From: an uncultured Eggerthella sp.
GTDB lineage: Bacteria > Actinomycetota > Coriobacteriia > Coriobacteriales > Eggerthellaceae
DNA: 19,833 nucleotides
Reading direction: 5' to 3'
Assembly (NCBI GenBank): GCA_900538545.1
Contig: UPYK01000022.1
Coordinates: 1-19,833 of the forward strand
The notes under the pieces are model-generated. The model saw only the letters and a list, made by a program, of their open reading frames with translations. It ran no database searches and was not told where the DNA came from. The position numbers were made by a program, and so were the translations under genes. Within the stretch, counting starts at the first letter, position 1. Each line of letters opens with the position of its first letter. Of the stretch, positions 1 to 6,447 are shown piece after piece.

Positions 1-69
1 AGTGAGGTAGCAAAGTGACTCTTTTCCGACACTATAGTCATTAATAAAACCCGAGAAAAGGAGCGGCGC

Positions 70-165
70 ATGAGCGAATCTGTTTACAAGATTCGCGAAC
101 AGGCAAGCGGGTCACTTTGTACCTCGCAGGCTTCGCCGATCGCCTCAACCACCCCTCAGGCGTAA
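70..165 (+). CDS. Possible 31-residue small protein or leader peptide
   Basis: This short reading frame would encode a peptide beginning MSESVYKIREQ and ending TTPQA. I do not recognise it. Its main support is a strong ribosome-binding site, AAAAGGAG at 56-63, six bases before the ATG. Against it, the frame is very short, it overlaps the left copy of the window-end repeat, and the start of the frame coincides with a perfect 8-bp hairpin (74-96) that would lie just inside the coding region. No same-strand gene follows: the terminator at 225-261 comes next and then the convergent flavin oxidoreductase gene. It could be a chance frame within a structured non-coding transcript. Low confidence. 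Confidence 0.25.
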   Translation: MSESVYKIREQASGSLCTSQASPIASTTPQA

Positions 166-259
166 GCCCCTTGTGGCAACGAGCGGGGAACCTCGTGTCT
201 TGCCCTCTCCACTGATCGAAGCAAAAAAGGTGTCGAACGACCGGGTAGTTTGTCACCTT
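96..259 (+). repeat. Left copy of a dispersed repeat, inverted relative to the copy at the right end
   Basis: Two blocks match the reverse complement of the right window end. Block 1 (96-112, CGAACAG..AAGCGGGT) matches 19816-19833. Block 2 (231-259, TGTCGAACGACCGGGTAG followed by TTTGTCACCTT) is identical over 29 bp to 19735-19763. The stretch between the blocks is not conserved and differs in length (about 118 bases here, about 52 at the right). Block 2 is the loop and one arm of a hairpin. A further near-perfect inverted repeat, 4-19 with 111-125, encloses a small hairpin at 74-96, so this copy may be part of a larger folded transcript. Identity of the repeat family is unknown. Confidence 0.75.
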
Positions 260-261
260 TT
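225..261 (-). terminator. Bidirectional terminator hairpin behind the flavin oxidoreductase gene
   Basis: On the minus strand, AAAAGGTG pairs with CACCTTTT around a 21-base loop, followed by more T residues, five bases beyond the stop codon at 266. The plus strand also has A-rich and T-rich flanks, so it can act in both directions. The loop sequence is the conserved core of the window-end repeat. At the right-hand copy one stem position is a G-U wobble instead of a Watson-Crick pair, so the stem is kept while its sequence changes. Confidence 0.65.
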
Positions 262-265
262 GGGT

Positions 266-1261
266 CTACTCGGCGGGTGTGGGCCAGGCAGGGTTCTTGA
301 AGATGGCGCGCGAAACGCCTACCAGATCGCCTGCCCCTTCAGCAAGAAGCGTATCAACATCTTCGAGCGTGCGCACGCCACCCGTAACGATGACCGGCAG
401 ATCGACTGCTTGCTTGACCGCTGTGGTCATCTCCGCAAAATAGCCTGGCTCTTTATGGCCGGGTCGCTTGTAATAGCACATGCCGCCTGAGACGTTCAGG
501 ATATCGATATCGGTATTCGCTGCGATGATCTTCGCCGCCTCGACCGCATCTTCGATCGTGTTGCCGCCTTCTTTGTAGTCGCACCCACCGAAGCGCATCG
601 AGATCGGCACATCAGGACCAACCGCTACGCGCACTGCTTTAGCAACTTCGCAGTGGATACGAACGCGGTTCTCGATCGATCCGCCATATTCATCAGTGCG
701 ATGGTTGGTGAGCGGACTGAAGAACTCATTCAAGAGATAGGCGTGCGCGGCATGGATCTCGACACCATCGAAGCCCGCTTGCACCGCGCGCACCGCTGCA
801 TCCGCAAACTGCTGGATCGTAAGTTCGATATCTGCCTTGGTCATCTCTGCGCAAGGAATGGGGTCACCCAGTCCAGTCGCAGCTTCGCCGATGATCATGC
901 TGCTCGGCGCCCATGGAACCAAGCGGGTAACCTTGCGATATGCTGTGCCGCCTGCATGAGCGAGCTGAATGAACGCGACCTTACCATTATCCTTGATAAG
1001 ACTCGCAAGACGAGAAAGTCCTTCGACCACATCGGGAGTTGCCAACGAAATCTGACGTGGCGATGCCTGTCCGCGCGGCGTAACAAAGCTATGCTCAACG
1101 ATGATCATATCGAGCACGGGGTTTTCAGCGCGAGGGGTGTAGAACTCGATCAGCTCATCGGAAACCATGCCGTTTGGTTCCGCTTTGTAGCAAGCAGTCG
1201 GTGCCTGCACGATCTTGCCAGAGAGAATACGTTTCATCATTTCGTTGCGAACTTCGCTCAT
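266..1261 (-). CDS. Old Yellow Enzyme family NADH:flavin oxidoreductase (single domain)
   Basis: Predicted FMN-dependent ene-reductase of 331 residues, a cytoplasmic TIM barrel that would reduce activated C=C bonds using NAD(P)H; the substrate cannot be told from sequence. Visible family features are QLAHAGG at 99-105, the substrate-binding pair His170/His173 and likely proton donor Tyr175 in HAAHAYLL, the SPLTNHRTDEYGGSIENR motif at 182-199, and the phosphate-binding TGGV near 293. Cys24 lies within one residue of the redox cysteine of YqjM-type enzymes. There is no second domain with an iron-sulfur cluster, unlike BaiCD or 2,4-dienoyl-CoA reductases, and the C-terminus stops right after the last barrel helix, about 20 residues earlier than YqjM. 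I chose the ATG at 1261 because AAGGAAG precedes it; an in-frame start at 1303 has no such site. It follows the 75-residue gene by 42 bases, so they are probably one operon. Confidence 0.9.
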   Translation of the reverse strand: MSEVRNEMMKRILSGKIVQAPTACYKAEPNGMVSDELIEFYTPRAENPVLDMIIVEHSFVTPRGQASPRQISLATPDVVEGLSRLASLIKDNGKVAFIQLAHAGGTAYRKVTRLVPWAPSSMIIGEAATGLGDPIPCAEMTKADIELTIQQFADAAVRAVQAGFDGVEIHAAHAYLLNEFFSPLTNHRTDEYGGSIENRVRIHCEVAKAVRVAVGPDVPISMRFGGCDYKEGGNTIEDAVEAAKIIAANTDIDILNVSGGMCYYKRPGHKEPGYFAEMTTAVKQAVDLPVIVTGGVRTLEDVDTLLAEGAGDLVGVSRAIFKNPAWPTPAE

Positions 1262-1303
1262 AGTGCTTCCTTTCTTCTTACTAATATATATAGAGGGGTT
1301 CAA

Positions 1304-1531
1304 CTAGCTTTCGCGGTGCTCTTCTGGAGAGCTGCTTTTCTTTTCCGTGAGTTTGTCCATGCATTTCTGAGTGTCTTCAGAAGCGATCTTTTCGACCACT
1401 TCTTCGACATGGCTCTTGATACCGAAAAGGGTGCGCTGAGAAGAGATCTTGATCGGACCATCATGACCCGCAGCTTCACGCGCAAGAAGTTGCTGCATCT
1501 GCTCCCAGCGTTCTTCAGCTTTTGTTTTCAT
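1304..1531 (-). CDS. Small charged protein of unknown function
   Basis: A 75-residue, highly charged, soluble, largely helical protein beginning MKTKAEERWEQ. No signal peptide, membrane segment or recognisable domain is visible. The ATG at 1531 is preceded by GAGGAG seven bases upstream; a GTG one codon earlier is possible but sits only four bases from that site. It lies 42 bases upstream of the flavin oxidoreductase on the same strand, with no terminator between, which suggests co-transcription. It may be an accessory or regulator of that enzyme, but nothing in the sequence shows this. Confidence 0.7.
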   Translation of the reverse strand: MKTKAEERWEQMQQLLAREAAGHDGPIKISSQRTLFGIKSHVEEVVEKIASEDTQKCMDKLTEKKSSSPEEHRES

Positions 1532-1550
1532 CACGAGACTCCTCTGCGAT

Positions 1551-1564
1551 CGAATCGCGATTCG
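1551..1564. promoter_or_regulatory. 14-bp perfect palindrome upstream of the small-protein/oxidoreductase operon
   Basis: CGAATCGCGATTCG is perfectly self-complementary and ends 20 bases upstream of the ATG at 1531, between the terminator of the coiled-coil gene and the start of the two-gene operon. A position this close to the start fits an operator site, for example for a TetR- or MarR-type repressor as is common for flavin oxidoreductases, but no such regulator is in the window. Confidence 0.35.
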
Positions 1565-1604
1565 CTATCAAGTAATGATACCGTGAAACGTCTGCACAAA
1601 ACAA

Positions 1605-1630
1605 AACGACCACCCCGAAGGGCGGCCGTT
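1605..1630 (-). terminator. Rho-independent terminator of the coiled-coil protein gene
   Basis: On the minus strand an 11-bp stem (AACGGCCGCCC with GGGTGGTCGTT, two G-U pairs) is closed by a TTCG tetraloop and followed by a T-rich tract (TTTTGTTTTG). It lies 27 bases beyond the stop codon at 1657. Stem, loop and tail are all textbook. Confidence 0.9.
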
Positions 1631-1656
1631 CATTCAAGATCTATTGTGGTCGATCT

Positions 1657-4467
1657 TTATTCGTCAGACTCAACAACTTCAGCAACAGTGTTACGGCGAT
1701 GACGGATGACTGCTGCAGCAATAGCAGCGGCAGCTGCTACCAAGATCGCAGCACCAACGATACCGACGATCAGAGGATCGATACCGAAGAGCGTCCATGC
1801 TTTGGGCTGAGCCGGAGTGCGCTGCTCCTGGCTTACGGTGACTACTGCCTCTTCAGCAGTTTGCTCATCGGACTGCTCAGCTATTGCCTCATCCTTGGCG
1901 GGAGTCTTGTCATCTGCAGTGCGAACGGTTGCTTTGCCATTAGAAGTAGCTGGCTTAGCAGTGGGCTTCTTGCCTGGCGTGTAGACATCGGGATCCTTCG
2001 AACCACCGTTATTGTCCTGCTGAGCGAGAAGATCGTCATAGACTTTCTGAGCAGCAGCTGCTTCTGCAGTGGTGCGATCGAGCTCAGCGCTTGCCGTTGC
2101 GAAGCTATTGCGTGCATTCTCAAGATTCATACGAGCTGCTTCGTGATTCTCGGCAAGAGGCTTTTCCTGCTCACGAGCAGCAGCCAGGTTGTTGGCGAAT
2201 TCGTTGAGCGCGAAGAACTCATGGCCTTCACCAAATGGCTCATTGATGACATCCTCGATGTTGAGCGCCTTTGCGCGCTCAAGACCAGCCTCTGCGTACT
2301 GAAGCTGCTGACCTGCTTCGCTGAAGATCGTGTTTGCTTCTTCGATCTTCACGCCAAGACCCGGAATAGCCGCCTGATACCTGATAACTTCTTTATCAAG
2401 TGCATCAGCTTTGTTCTTCAGAGCCTTGATGTTGCGAGCGGTTTGATTGTCGAGCGCATTCACAGCATTAGTATATGCAGTGGTTGCATTCTTCTTCGCT
2501 TCGTTCGCGCGTGCAAGCTCGCCATCACGGAAGGTATTCTCTTCGCGAAGCGCAGTCTCAACCGCGGTGTTCTTAGCGCGATAGAGTTCCTCAGCCTGAG
2601 TCTTCTCGCCCTGAGCAGCAGCAAGATCTGCGTTTGCCTGATCGAGTTCAGCCTGTGCGGCAACCCATTCTGCATTGCAATCAGCAACAGCCTGCTCCAG
2701 AACAGAGTGATCAGAACCACCAAAATTGTCGAGGTTGTTCTGAGCTTGCTCAAGTGCAACCTCAAGCGAAGAGATGTTCTTGTCCATCACTGCGATCTGA
2801 TTCTCAAGGGAAGTAACCTCGCCAGACGCTGTGTTCAGGTCAGCCTCTGCATCGCGAACAGCCTGCTCGTAAGAGCTCAGGTCGACTGAAGAAGAGCCGT
2901 TCAGAGCATTCTGGTATGCCTGATATGCAGCCTGGTATTCTGCGGCAGCAGCATTCTTGGCGTCCTCGAGACTCTTAATGCTCGAAGCATTATCAAACCT
3001 AGTTTGAGCTTCATTACGCGCGATTAATTTTTCGTTTTCGATTTGAACTTTGGAGTTGTAATCCGCTTCCGCATTGGTAACTCGTTGCTCAGCATCTGCG
3101 ATCTCTTGCTCCGTCGCTGCGGGGCCGATCTCGGAGCTGCTAGCATCGCTGCTATCTAGCTCGGAAGGATCGCCACCACCTGCTAGCTCAGGGTCGGTTA
3201 CCTCACCCGGATCTGTACCGCTATCTCCCTTGATAGCTGCTAGCGCATCTTTCGCATCGTTCCATTCTTGCAATGCAGATTGAGTGTTTTGCTGAGCAGC
3301 TGCGTACTCTTGCTGGGCTTGCGTCAGGGCTGCTTCAGCCTCTGCGTAAGAGCCCGGATTGCCAACGTTTGCCGCTGCATTGTTGTAATCGGATTCAGCT
3401 TGATCGGATTTTTCCTTTGCAGCGTCTGCCGCTTGCTTAAGTGCATCGAGATCCGCGCCGGCACCTTCTGCTGCCTTCTTGGCGGCTTCAAGGGCGGCAA
3501 CCGCATTGTCATAGGCCGTCTGAGCGCTTGCCTGCGCTGAGCGAGCAGAATCAAGACTGCTCTGAGCCGTGCTTCTTTGGCTCTGGGCGGCGGACAGATT
3601 AGTGCGTGCATCGTTCACGAGGCCTTGCAGGCGCTCTCGTTCAGCATCGTCTGCTCCAGCAGCAGCATCCAGACGTGCCTGGGCTGCATCAAGAGCCTCC
3701 TTGGCTTGAGCGACCTTAGTAGTAGCCGAAGTGACCGCTGACTCTGCAGAGGTCACTTTAGAAGATGCGCTGTCGTATGCGGTCTTAGCCTTATCGCGTT
3801 CTTTGGTTGCAGCTTCATAAGCATCCAAGAGTTCGCTGTGTTTGAGCGCAGCTGCGTTGTATTCCTTCTCAGCTTGGGTGAGATCAGAGACGCTTTGCGA
3901 GAGTCCGTAGTCGTTCGCGTCTTTGACAGCAGAGTCGAACTCGCCACGAGCAGCCTGATAGTCCGTCTGGGCTTTCTTGAGGTTATCTCGGGCTTCCTTT
4001 TCGTTCTTCTGTGCTGCAACAAGAGCGTCGTACGTCTCCTGATAACGAGCTTCGGCCGCAGCGACCTCAGCTTCCTTCGCACTTATGGCATCGCCAACTG
4101 CCTTGTCCGCTTCTGCCTTTGCGGCATTCGCGGCTTGCGCTGCATCAGAGTGCGCTGATTCAGCCTCGTTATATTGAGCAGTTGCCTCATCAAGCGCTTT
4201 CTGAGCTTCATCTTTGCTTGCGGCGGCATCTGCCTTGTTCTGGTTCGCGGAATCGAGAGCTGCCTTAGCTTCGTCGAGGGAAAGCGAAGCCTTGGCGTCA
4301 GAGGAGTATGCAACGAGATCAATGTCCGTGTTACGGAGCGTGTTCGTGATCAATTCGTTTGCATAGGCGGCTGCGCTGGTATACGGCGCAGCGAGCGTAA
4401 GAGCCACGATGAACGCGAGGCTCAGTCTTATGAGACCGCTCAATCTCTTTCTAGCCATGGTCTTCAT
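1657..4467 (-). CDS. Large secreted, membrane-anchored alanine-rich coiled-coil protein
   Basis: A 936-residue surface protein. Residues 1-36 are a signal peptide: a basic start (MKTMARKR), a hydrophobic core, and AYA as a likely cleavage site. About 45-850 is almost entirely heptad-type helix rich in Ala, Glu, Lys, Gln and Asp with many AKAALD/AQAELD-like units, interrupted near the middle by a flexible Gly/Pro/Asp/Ser segment (around GDSGTDPGEVTDPELAGGGD). Around 835-890 is a linker rich in Pro, Thr and Glu. Residues about 897-921 form one hydrophobic segment followed by RHRR and a short acidic tail, so the C-terminus is a membrane anchor with a cytoplasmic end; there is no LPxTG sortase motif. 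The likely role is an extended cell-surface fibre, stalk or adhesin (inference). I chose the ATG at 4467 because GAGGG precedes it and the signal peptide then starts cleanly. It is monocistronic, bounded by its own terminator and a long leader. Confidence 0.85.
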   Translation of the reverse strand: MKTMARKRLSGLIRLSLAFIVALTLAAPYTSAAAYANELITNTLRNTDIDLVAYSSDAKASLSLDEAKAALDSANQNKADAAASKDEAQKALDEATAQYNEAESAHSDAAQAANAAKAEADKAVGDAISAKEAEVAAAEARYQETYDALVAAQKNEKEARDNLKKAQTDYQAARGEFDSAVKDANDYGLSQSVSDLTQAEKEYNAAALKHSELLDAYEAATKERDKAKTAYDSASSKVTSAESAVTSATTKVAQAKEALDAAQARLDAAAGADDAERERLQGLVNDARTNLSAAQSQRSTAQSSLDSARSAQASAQTAYDNAVAALEAAKKAAEGAGADLDALKQAADAAKEKSDQAESDYNNAAANVGNPGSYAEAEAALTQAQQEYAAAQQNTQSALQEWNDAKDALAAIKGDSGTDPGEVTDPELAGGGDPSELDSSDASSSEIGPAATEQEIADAEQRVTNAEADYNSKVQIENEKLIARNEAQTRFDNASSIKSLEDAKNAAAAEYQAAYQAYQNALNGSSSVDLSSYEQAVRDAEADLNTASGEVTSLENQIAVMDKNISSLEVALEQAQNNLDNFGGSDHSVLEQAVADCNAEWVAAQAELDQANADLAAAQGEKTQAEELYRAKNTAVETALREENTFRDGELARANEAKKNATTAYTNAVNALDNQTARNIKALKNKADALDKEVIRYQAAIPGLGVKIEEANTIFSEAGQQLQYAEAGLERAKALNIEDVINEPFGEGHEFFALNEFANNLAAAREQEKPLAENHEAARMNLENARNSFATASAELDRTTAEAAAAQKVYDDLLAQQDNNGGSKDPDVYTPGKKPTAKPATSNGKATVRTADDKTPAKDEAIAEQSDEQTAEEAVVTVSQEQRTPAQPKAWTLFGIDPLIVGIVGAAILVAAAAAIAAAVIRHRRNTVAEVVESDE

Positions 4468-5275
4468 TTTGATTCCCTCTTTTTCGACCTTGGGCGGATC
4501 GTCTTCCCCGCGCCCCACCTGTTTTTCCTGCTCAGACAGGAGGTGGAGGGAGGTTCCGAGGATCCTTCTTCTCTCGAACCGTTTATCTGCAAAGGCGATC
4601 TTTGACGAGATCTGCCTCAGTTACCTGGGATTGGCGAGCATGGCGGTGAGGATTCGTAGGACATTTGCCATGTGCCTTTTGAATGTAAAACCCCTGATGA
4701 GGTTTAGTTTTTGAAGTAGCACGCTTGAGCACATCAAGCGGGTTTTTGGGGTTGCTAGCCCGAAAATGGGTAGAGTAGTCCCAAACCATAGATATTCTAA
4801 CGGATTGGTAACGAGAAAGCAACGGGCTTGCAGAGCGATTTTCGCCCTGGATTGCGCATTTTTACCCGATGAACTAGGGTTGCGCGCTTTCAAAATTTTT
4901 GCGCGGCAGGGCGCGGAAGAAGCTCGATAGACGCTATTTTTCGCAAGATAAGCTCATTTCAGGGGTGCTTGAGGGCGCTGTTTGAGGGAATTGTGGAGAA
5001 AATCTCCACAATTATCTTCATATCTCCCCTCTTCATCTGGCAGGAGCGCGAAAACACACCTTCACACAGGCAAAAGACCACCGCGCAATGCCTGGTCAGA
5101 GCCGAGCGCGGTATATGATCCCCTCTTGTTGTTATGCCCCTGCGCCAGCGCGAGGCGAGAGGACAACGTCTTAACGCGACCCATTTTCACTGTTGAACTG
5201 GTTTTTTATGGCGGAAGAGGCTCTGTACGGGAGGTGTGCAATGTCCGCGCCGTGTGCCGCGCCTTCGTGCGGAAT
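4468..5275. other. Gene-free stretch upstream of the coiled-coil gene
   Basis: About 800 bases with no convincing gene. The part next to the coiled-coil gene is probably its long 5' leader and promoter; in the minus-strand leader CCACCT and AGGTGG (about 4518-4550) can pair. Minus-strand frames of 79 and 90 codons (4583-4893) overlap each other, lack ribosome-binding sites and do not look like protein. A perfect 25-bp inverted repeat lies at 4989-5013. No promoter hexamers could be assigned with confidence. Confidence 0.5.
4989..5013. repeat. Perfect 11-bp inverted repeat with 3-base spacer
   Basis: AATTGTGGAGA and its exact complement TCTCCACAATT are separated by AAA. There is no T tract directly after it on either strand, so a terminator is less likely than a protein-binding site or an RNA hairpin. 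It sits in the middle of a gene-free stretch, about 520 bases upstream of the coiled-coil gene. Confidence 0.7.
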
Positions 5276-5349
5276 CGCAGGTCAACCAATAAAAAACGAC
5301 CACCCGGATGGATGGTCGTGATCTAAGTGGTGGAGCATAGGGGGATCGA
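5276..5349 (-). repeat. Second copy of the tRNA-Ala 3' end with downstream terminator (tRNA remnant)
   Basis: Positions 5328-5349 repeat exactly the last 22 bases of the tRNA-Ala gene (5497-5518), including the encoded CCA. This is followed on the minus strand by about 8 unrelated bases, a terminator hairpin, and the shared sequence TATTGGTTGACCTGCG, which also follows the real tRNA (5446-5465). The offset is 169-170 bp throughout. The rest of a tRNA is missing, so this copy cannot fold as a tRNA. It is either a decayed tandem duplicate or the footprint of an element that used the tRNA 3' end as its attachment site. Confidence 0.8.
5296..5319 (-). terminator. Terminator after the tRNA remnant
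   Basis: On the minus strand ACGACCATCC pairs with GGGTGGTCGT (one G-U pair) around a 4-base loop and is followed by TTTTTT. The stem differs from that of the partner terminator at 5464-5488 on both sides while pairing is kept, so the structure has been conserved rather than the sequence. Confidence 0.85.
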
Positions 5350-5445
5350 CGAATCGTGCCTTACGGCACGCTTCCCTACGTCGGGCTTGCGCCCTCCTCA
5401 CACAACAGTCCACTGGACTGTTGTGCCCTCACGGGGTTCGATCCG
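5343..5445. repeat. Hairpin-rich insert bounded by T-arm-like inverted ends
   Basis: Between the two tRNA 3' copies lies about 100 bp that begins GGATCGA and ends TCGATCC, an inverted pair of the core TTCGATCC T-arm sequence. Inside, read on the minus strand, are CCC-GTGA-GGG, a perfect 11-bp palindrome with 3-base loop (5401-5425), GGGC-GCAA-GCCC (5383-5394) and CGTGCC-GTAA-GGCACG (5355-5370). Three of the four hairpins have GNRA tetraloops on the minus strand but not on the plus strand, which suggests a folded RNA made from the minus strand. No open frame is present. It resembles a small non-autonomous repeat associated with tRNA genes; the family is not identified. Confidence 0.6.
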
Positions 5446-5463
5446 CGCAGGTCAACCAATAAA

Positions 5464-5488
5464 AAGGCCATCCATTGTGGATGGCCTT
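5464..5488 (-). terminator. Rho-independent terminator of the tRNA-Ala transcript
   Basis: A perfect 10-bp stem (AAGGCCATCC with GGATGGCCTT) around a 5-base loop is followed by a run of T residues on the minus strand. It lies 8 bases past the CCA end of the tRNA and would also end the transcript of the upstream 109-residue protein gene. Confidence 0.9.
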
Positions 5489-5496
5489 GTTTAATT

Positions 5497-5572
5497 TGGT
5501 GGAGCATAGGGGGATCGAACCCCTGACCTCATGGCTGCCAGCCATGCGCTCTCCCAGCTGAGCTAATGCCCC
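5497..5572 (-). tRNA. tRNA-Ala (anticodon GGC)
   Basis: The 76-base gene folds as a full cloverleaf. The acceptor stem pairs GGGGCAT with ATGCTCC (one G-U). The D arm carries AGCTCAGCTGGGAGAGC. The anticodon stem is CATGG/CCATG with loop CTGGCAG, giving anticodon GGC (reads GCC and GCU alanine codons). The T arm is GGGG-TTCGATC-CCCC. The discriminator is A and the CCA is encoded. It starts 15 bases after the stop codon of the 109-residue protein gene, so processing from a shared transcript is likely. Confidence 0.97.
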
Positions 5573-5587
5573 TTAAAGCGCGATTGA

Positions 5588-5917
5588 TTATATCACAGGA
5601 ACAGGAGTGCCCTGCCCTTCAATTTTGATCGAGGCGTAAAAAGACGACGTATCGAACACGTCGCGAATGGACTCGCCCTCGATAAAGGGCAGGTCAACGA
5701 ACTCATTGAGCGTTGGAACAAGCTCGCTGCAGTCGATGAAATGGTCCTTTTCGTTCAGCTGGTTCGTGTCCTGTGCACGCCAGTACAGATCATTAGCGTT
5801 CGTAAGGTAGTACGTTTCAGCGCCCGTTTGCATATAAGCTGAGTGTGCCTCACGCAGATATGCGACCAGATCGTCAACATTTGCCAGGTCAAGCGCTTCT
5901 TCAGCTTTTCTTCCCAT
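5588..5917 (-). CDS. Unknown 109-residue cytoplasmic protein
   Basis: I do not recognise a family. The protein begins MGRKAEEALDLANVDDL, is acidic and soluble, has an N-terminal helical part that includes the stretch DLVAYLREAHSAYMQTG, and a mixed C-terminal part ending in GQGTPVPVI. No signal peptide, membrane segment, metal site or obvious catalytic motif is visible. The start is well supported: AAGGAG lies five bases before the ATG. A TAAGAT sequence about 25-35 bases upstream of the ATG could be a -10 box, with no clear -35. The gene ends 15 bases before the tRNA-Ala with no terminator between, so the two are probably transcribed together and ended by the hairpin at 5464-5488. Confidence 0.75.
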   Translation of the reverse strand: MGRKAEEALDLANVDDLVAYLREAHSAYMQTGAETYYLTNANDLYWRAQDTNQLNEKDHFIDCSELVPTLNEFVDLPFIEGESIRDVFDTSSFYASIKIEGQGTPVPVI

Positions 5918-6423
5918 GAAATCTCCTTTCAGGTCCTATGAGCCTATCTTAGCAAAGAACACAGCGGTGTTACACAGTATCCACAAGCTTATTCGAAAAT
6001 TTCACGAACAGAGAAATGCCTGGTAGATTCGAAATGCAGATACCGTAGCGCACGGTAGGTCCACAATACACCCAAGACATAAGGCCAATCGTGCATCTGG
6101 AATAGCGAAAGAAAGGAACATACCGTATCCGGGATAGAGAGAAGGGAGCAAACCATAGCAGCAAGGGTTCCATTCGACGATCCCAAGGCCGATCCAGGGC
6201 ATGAAGCCTTGTTCGCCCCTCTTCCGACTTTCCTTATCCATTCGGATGGCTCAAAAAAAGACGCCGAAGCGCTGAGAAGCCGTCTAAGACCCCGATTGCG
6301 ATTCGGGGGTATTAGGACACCCAAAAAGGGGCAAATTCCGTCCGAAATTGGGGTCAGAAACGCGCTCAAAATGGCATCCGAAAGCTGCCTTGGATCAAAC
6401 GTGCTCTGCAACCGCTGAAGAGT

Positions 6424-6447
6424 GGCCAAAAATGGCCATTTTTGGCC
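6424..6447. repeat. Perfect 24-bp palindrome
   Basis: GGCCAAAAATGG followed by CCATTTTTGGCC reads the same on both strands. As RNA it could form a 9-bp stem with a 6-base loop, followed by GTTTT on the plus strand. It could be a bidirectional terminator left over from lost genes or a protein-binding site. Confidence 0.7.

Noticed and set aside
1699..2889. 396-codon plus-strand frame opposite the coiled-coil gene
   Set aside because: Leu/Cys/Ser-rich antisense of Ala/Glu/Lys-rich heptad codons; no start signal or domain.
4583..4893. Two overlapping minus-strand frames upstream of the coiled-coil gene
   Set aside because: They overlap each other in different frames, lack ribosome-binding sites and are more easily explained as the leader/promoter region.
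5020..5275. Possible signal recognition particle RNA or tmRNA near the tRNA locus
   Set aside because: The CTGGTCAGAG string looked suggestive, but the conserved GGAAGG/AGCAG loop of SRP RNA and the tag frame and acceptor pairing of tmRNA are absent.
5276..5572. CRISPR array
   Set aside because: The repeated units are two, are tRNA- and terminator-derived, and there are no cas genes or regular spacers.
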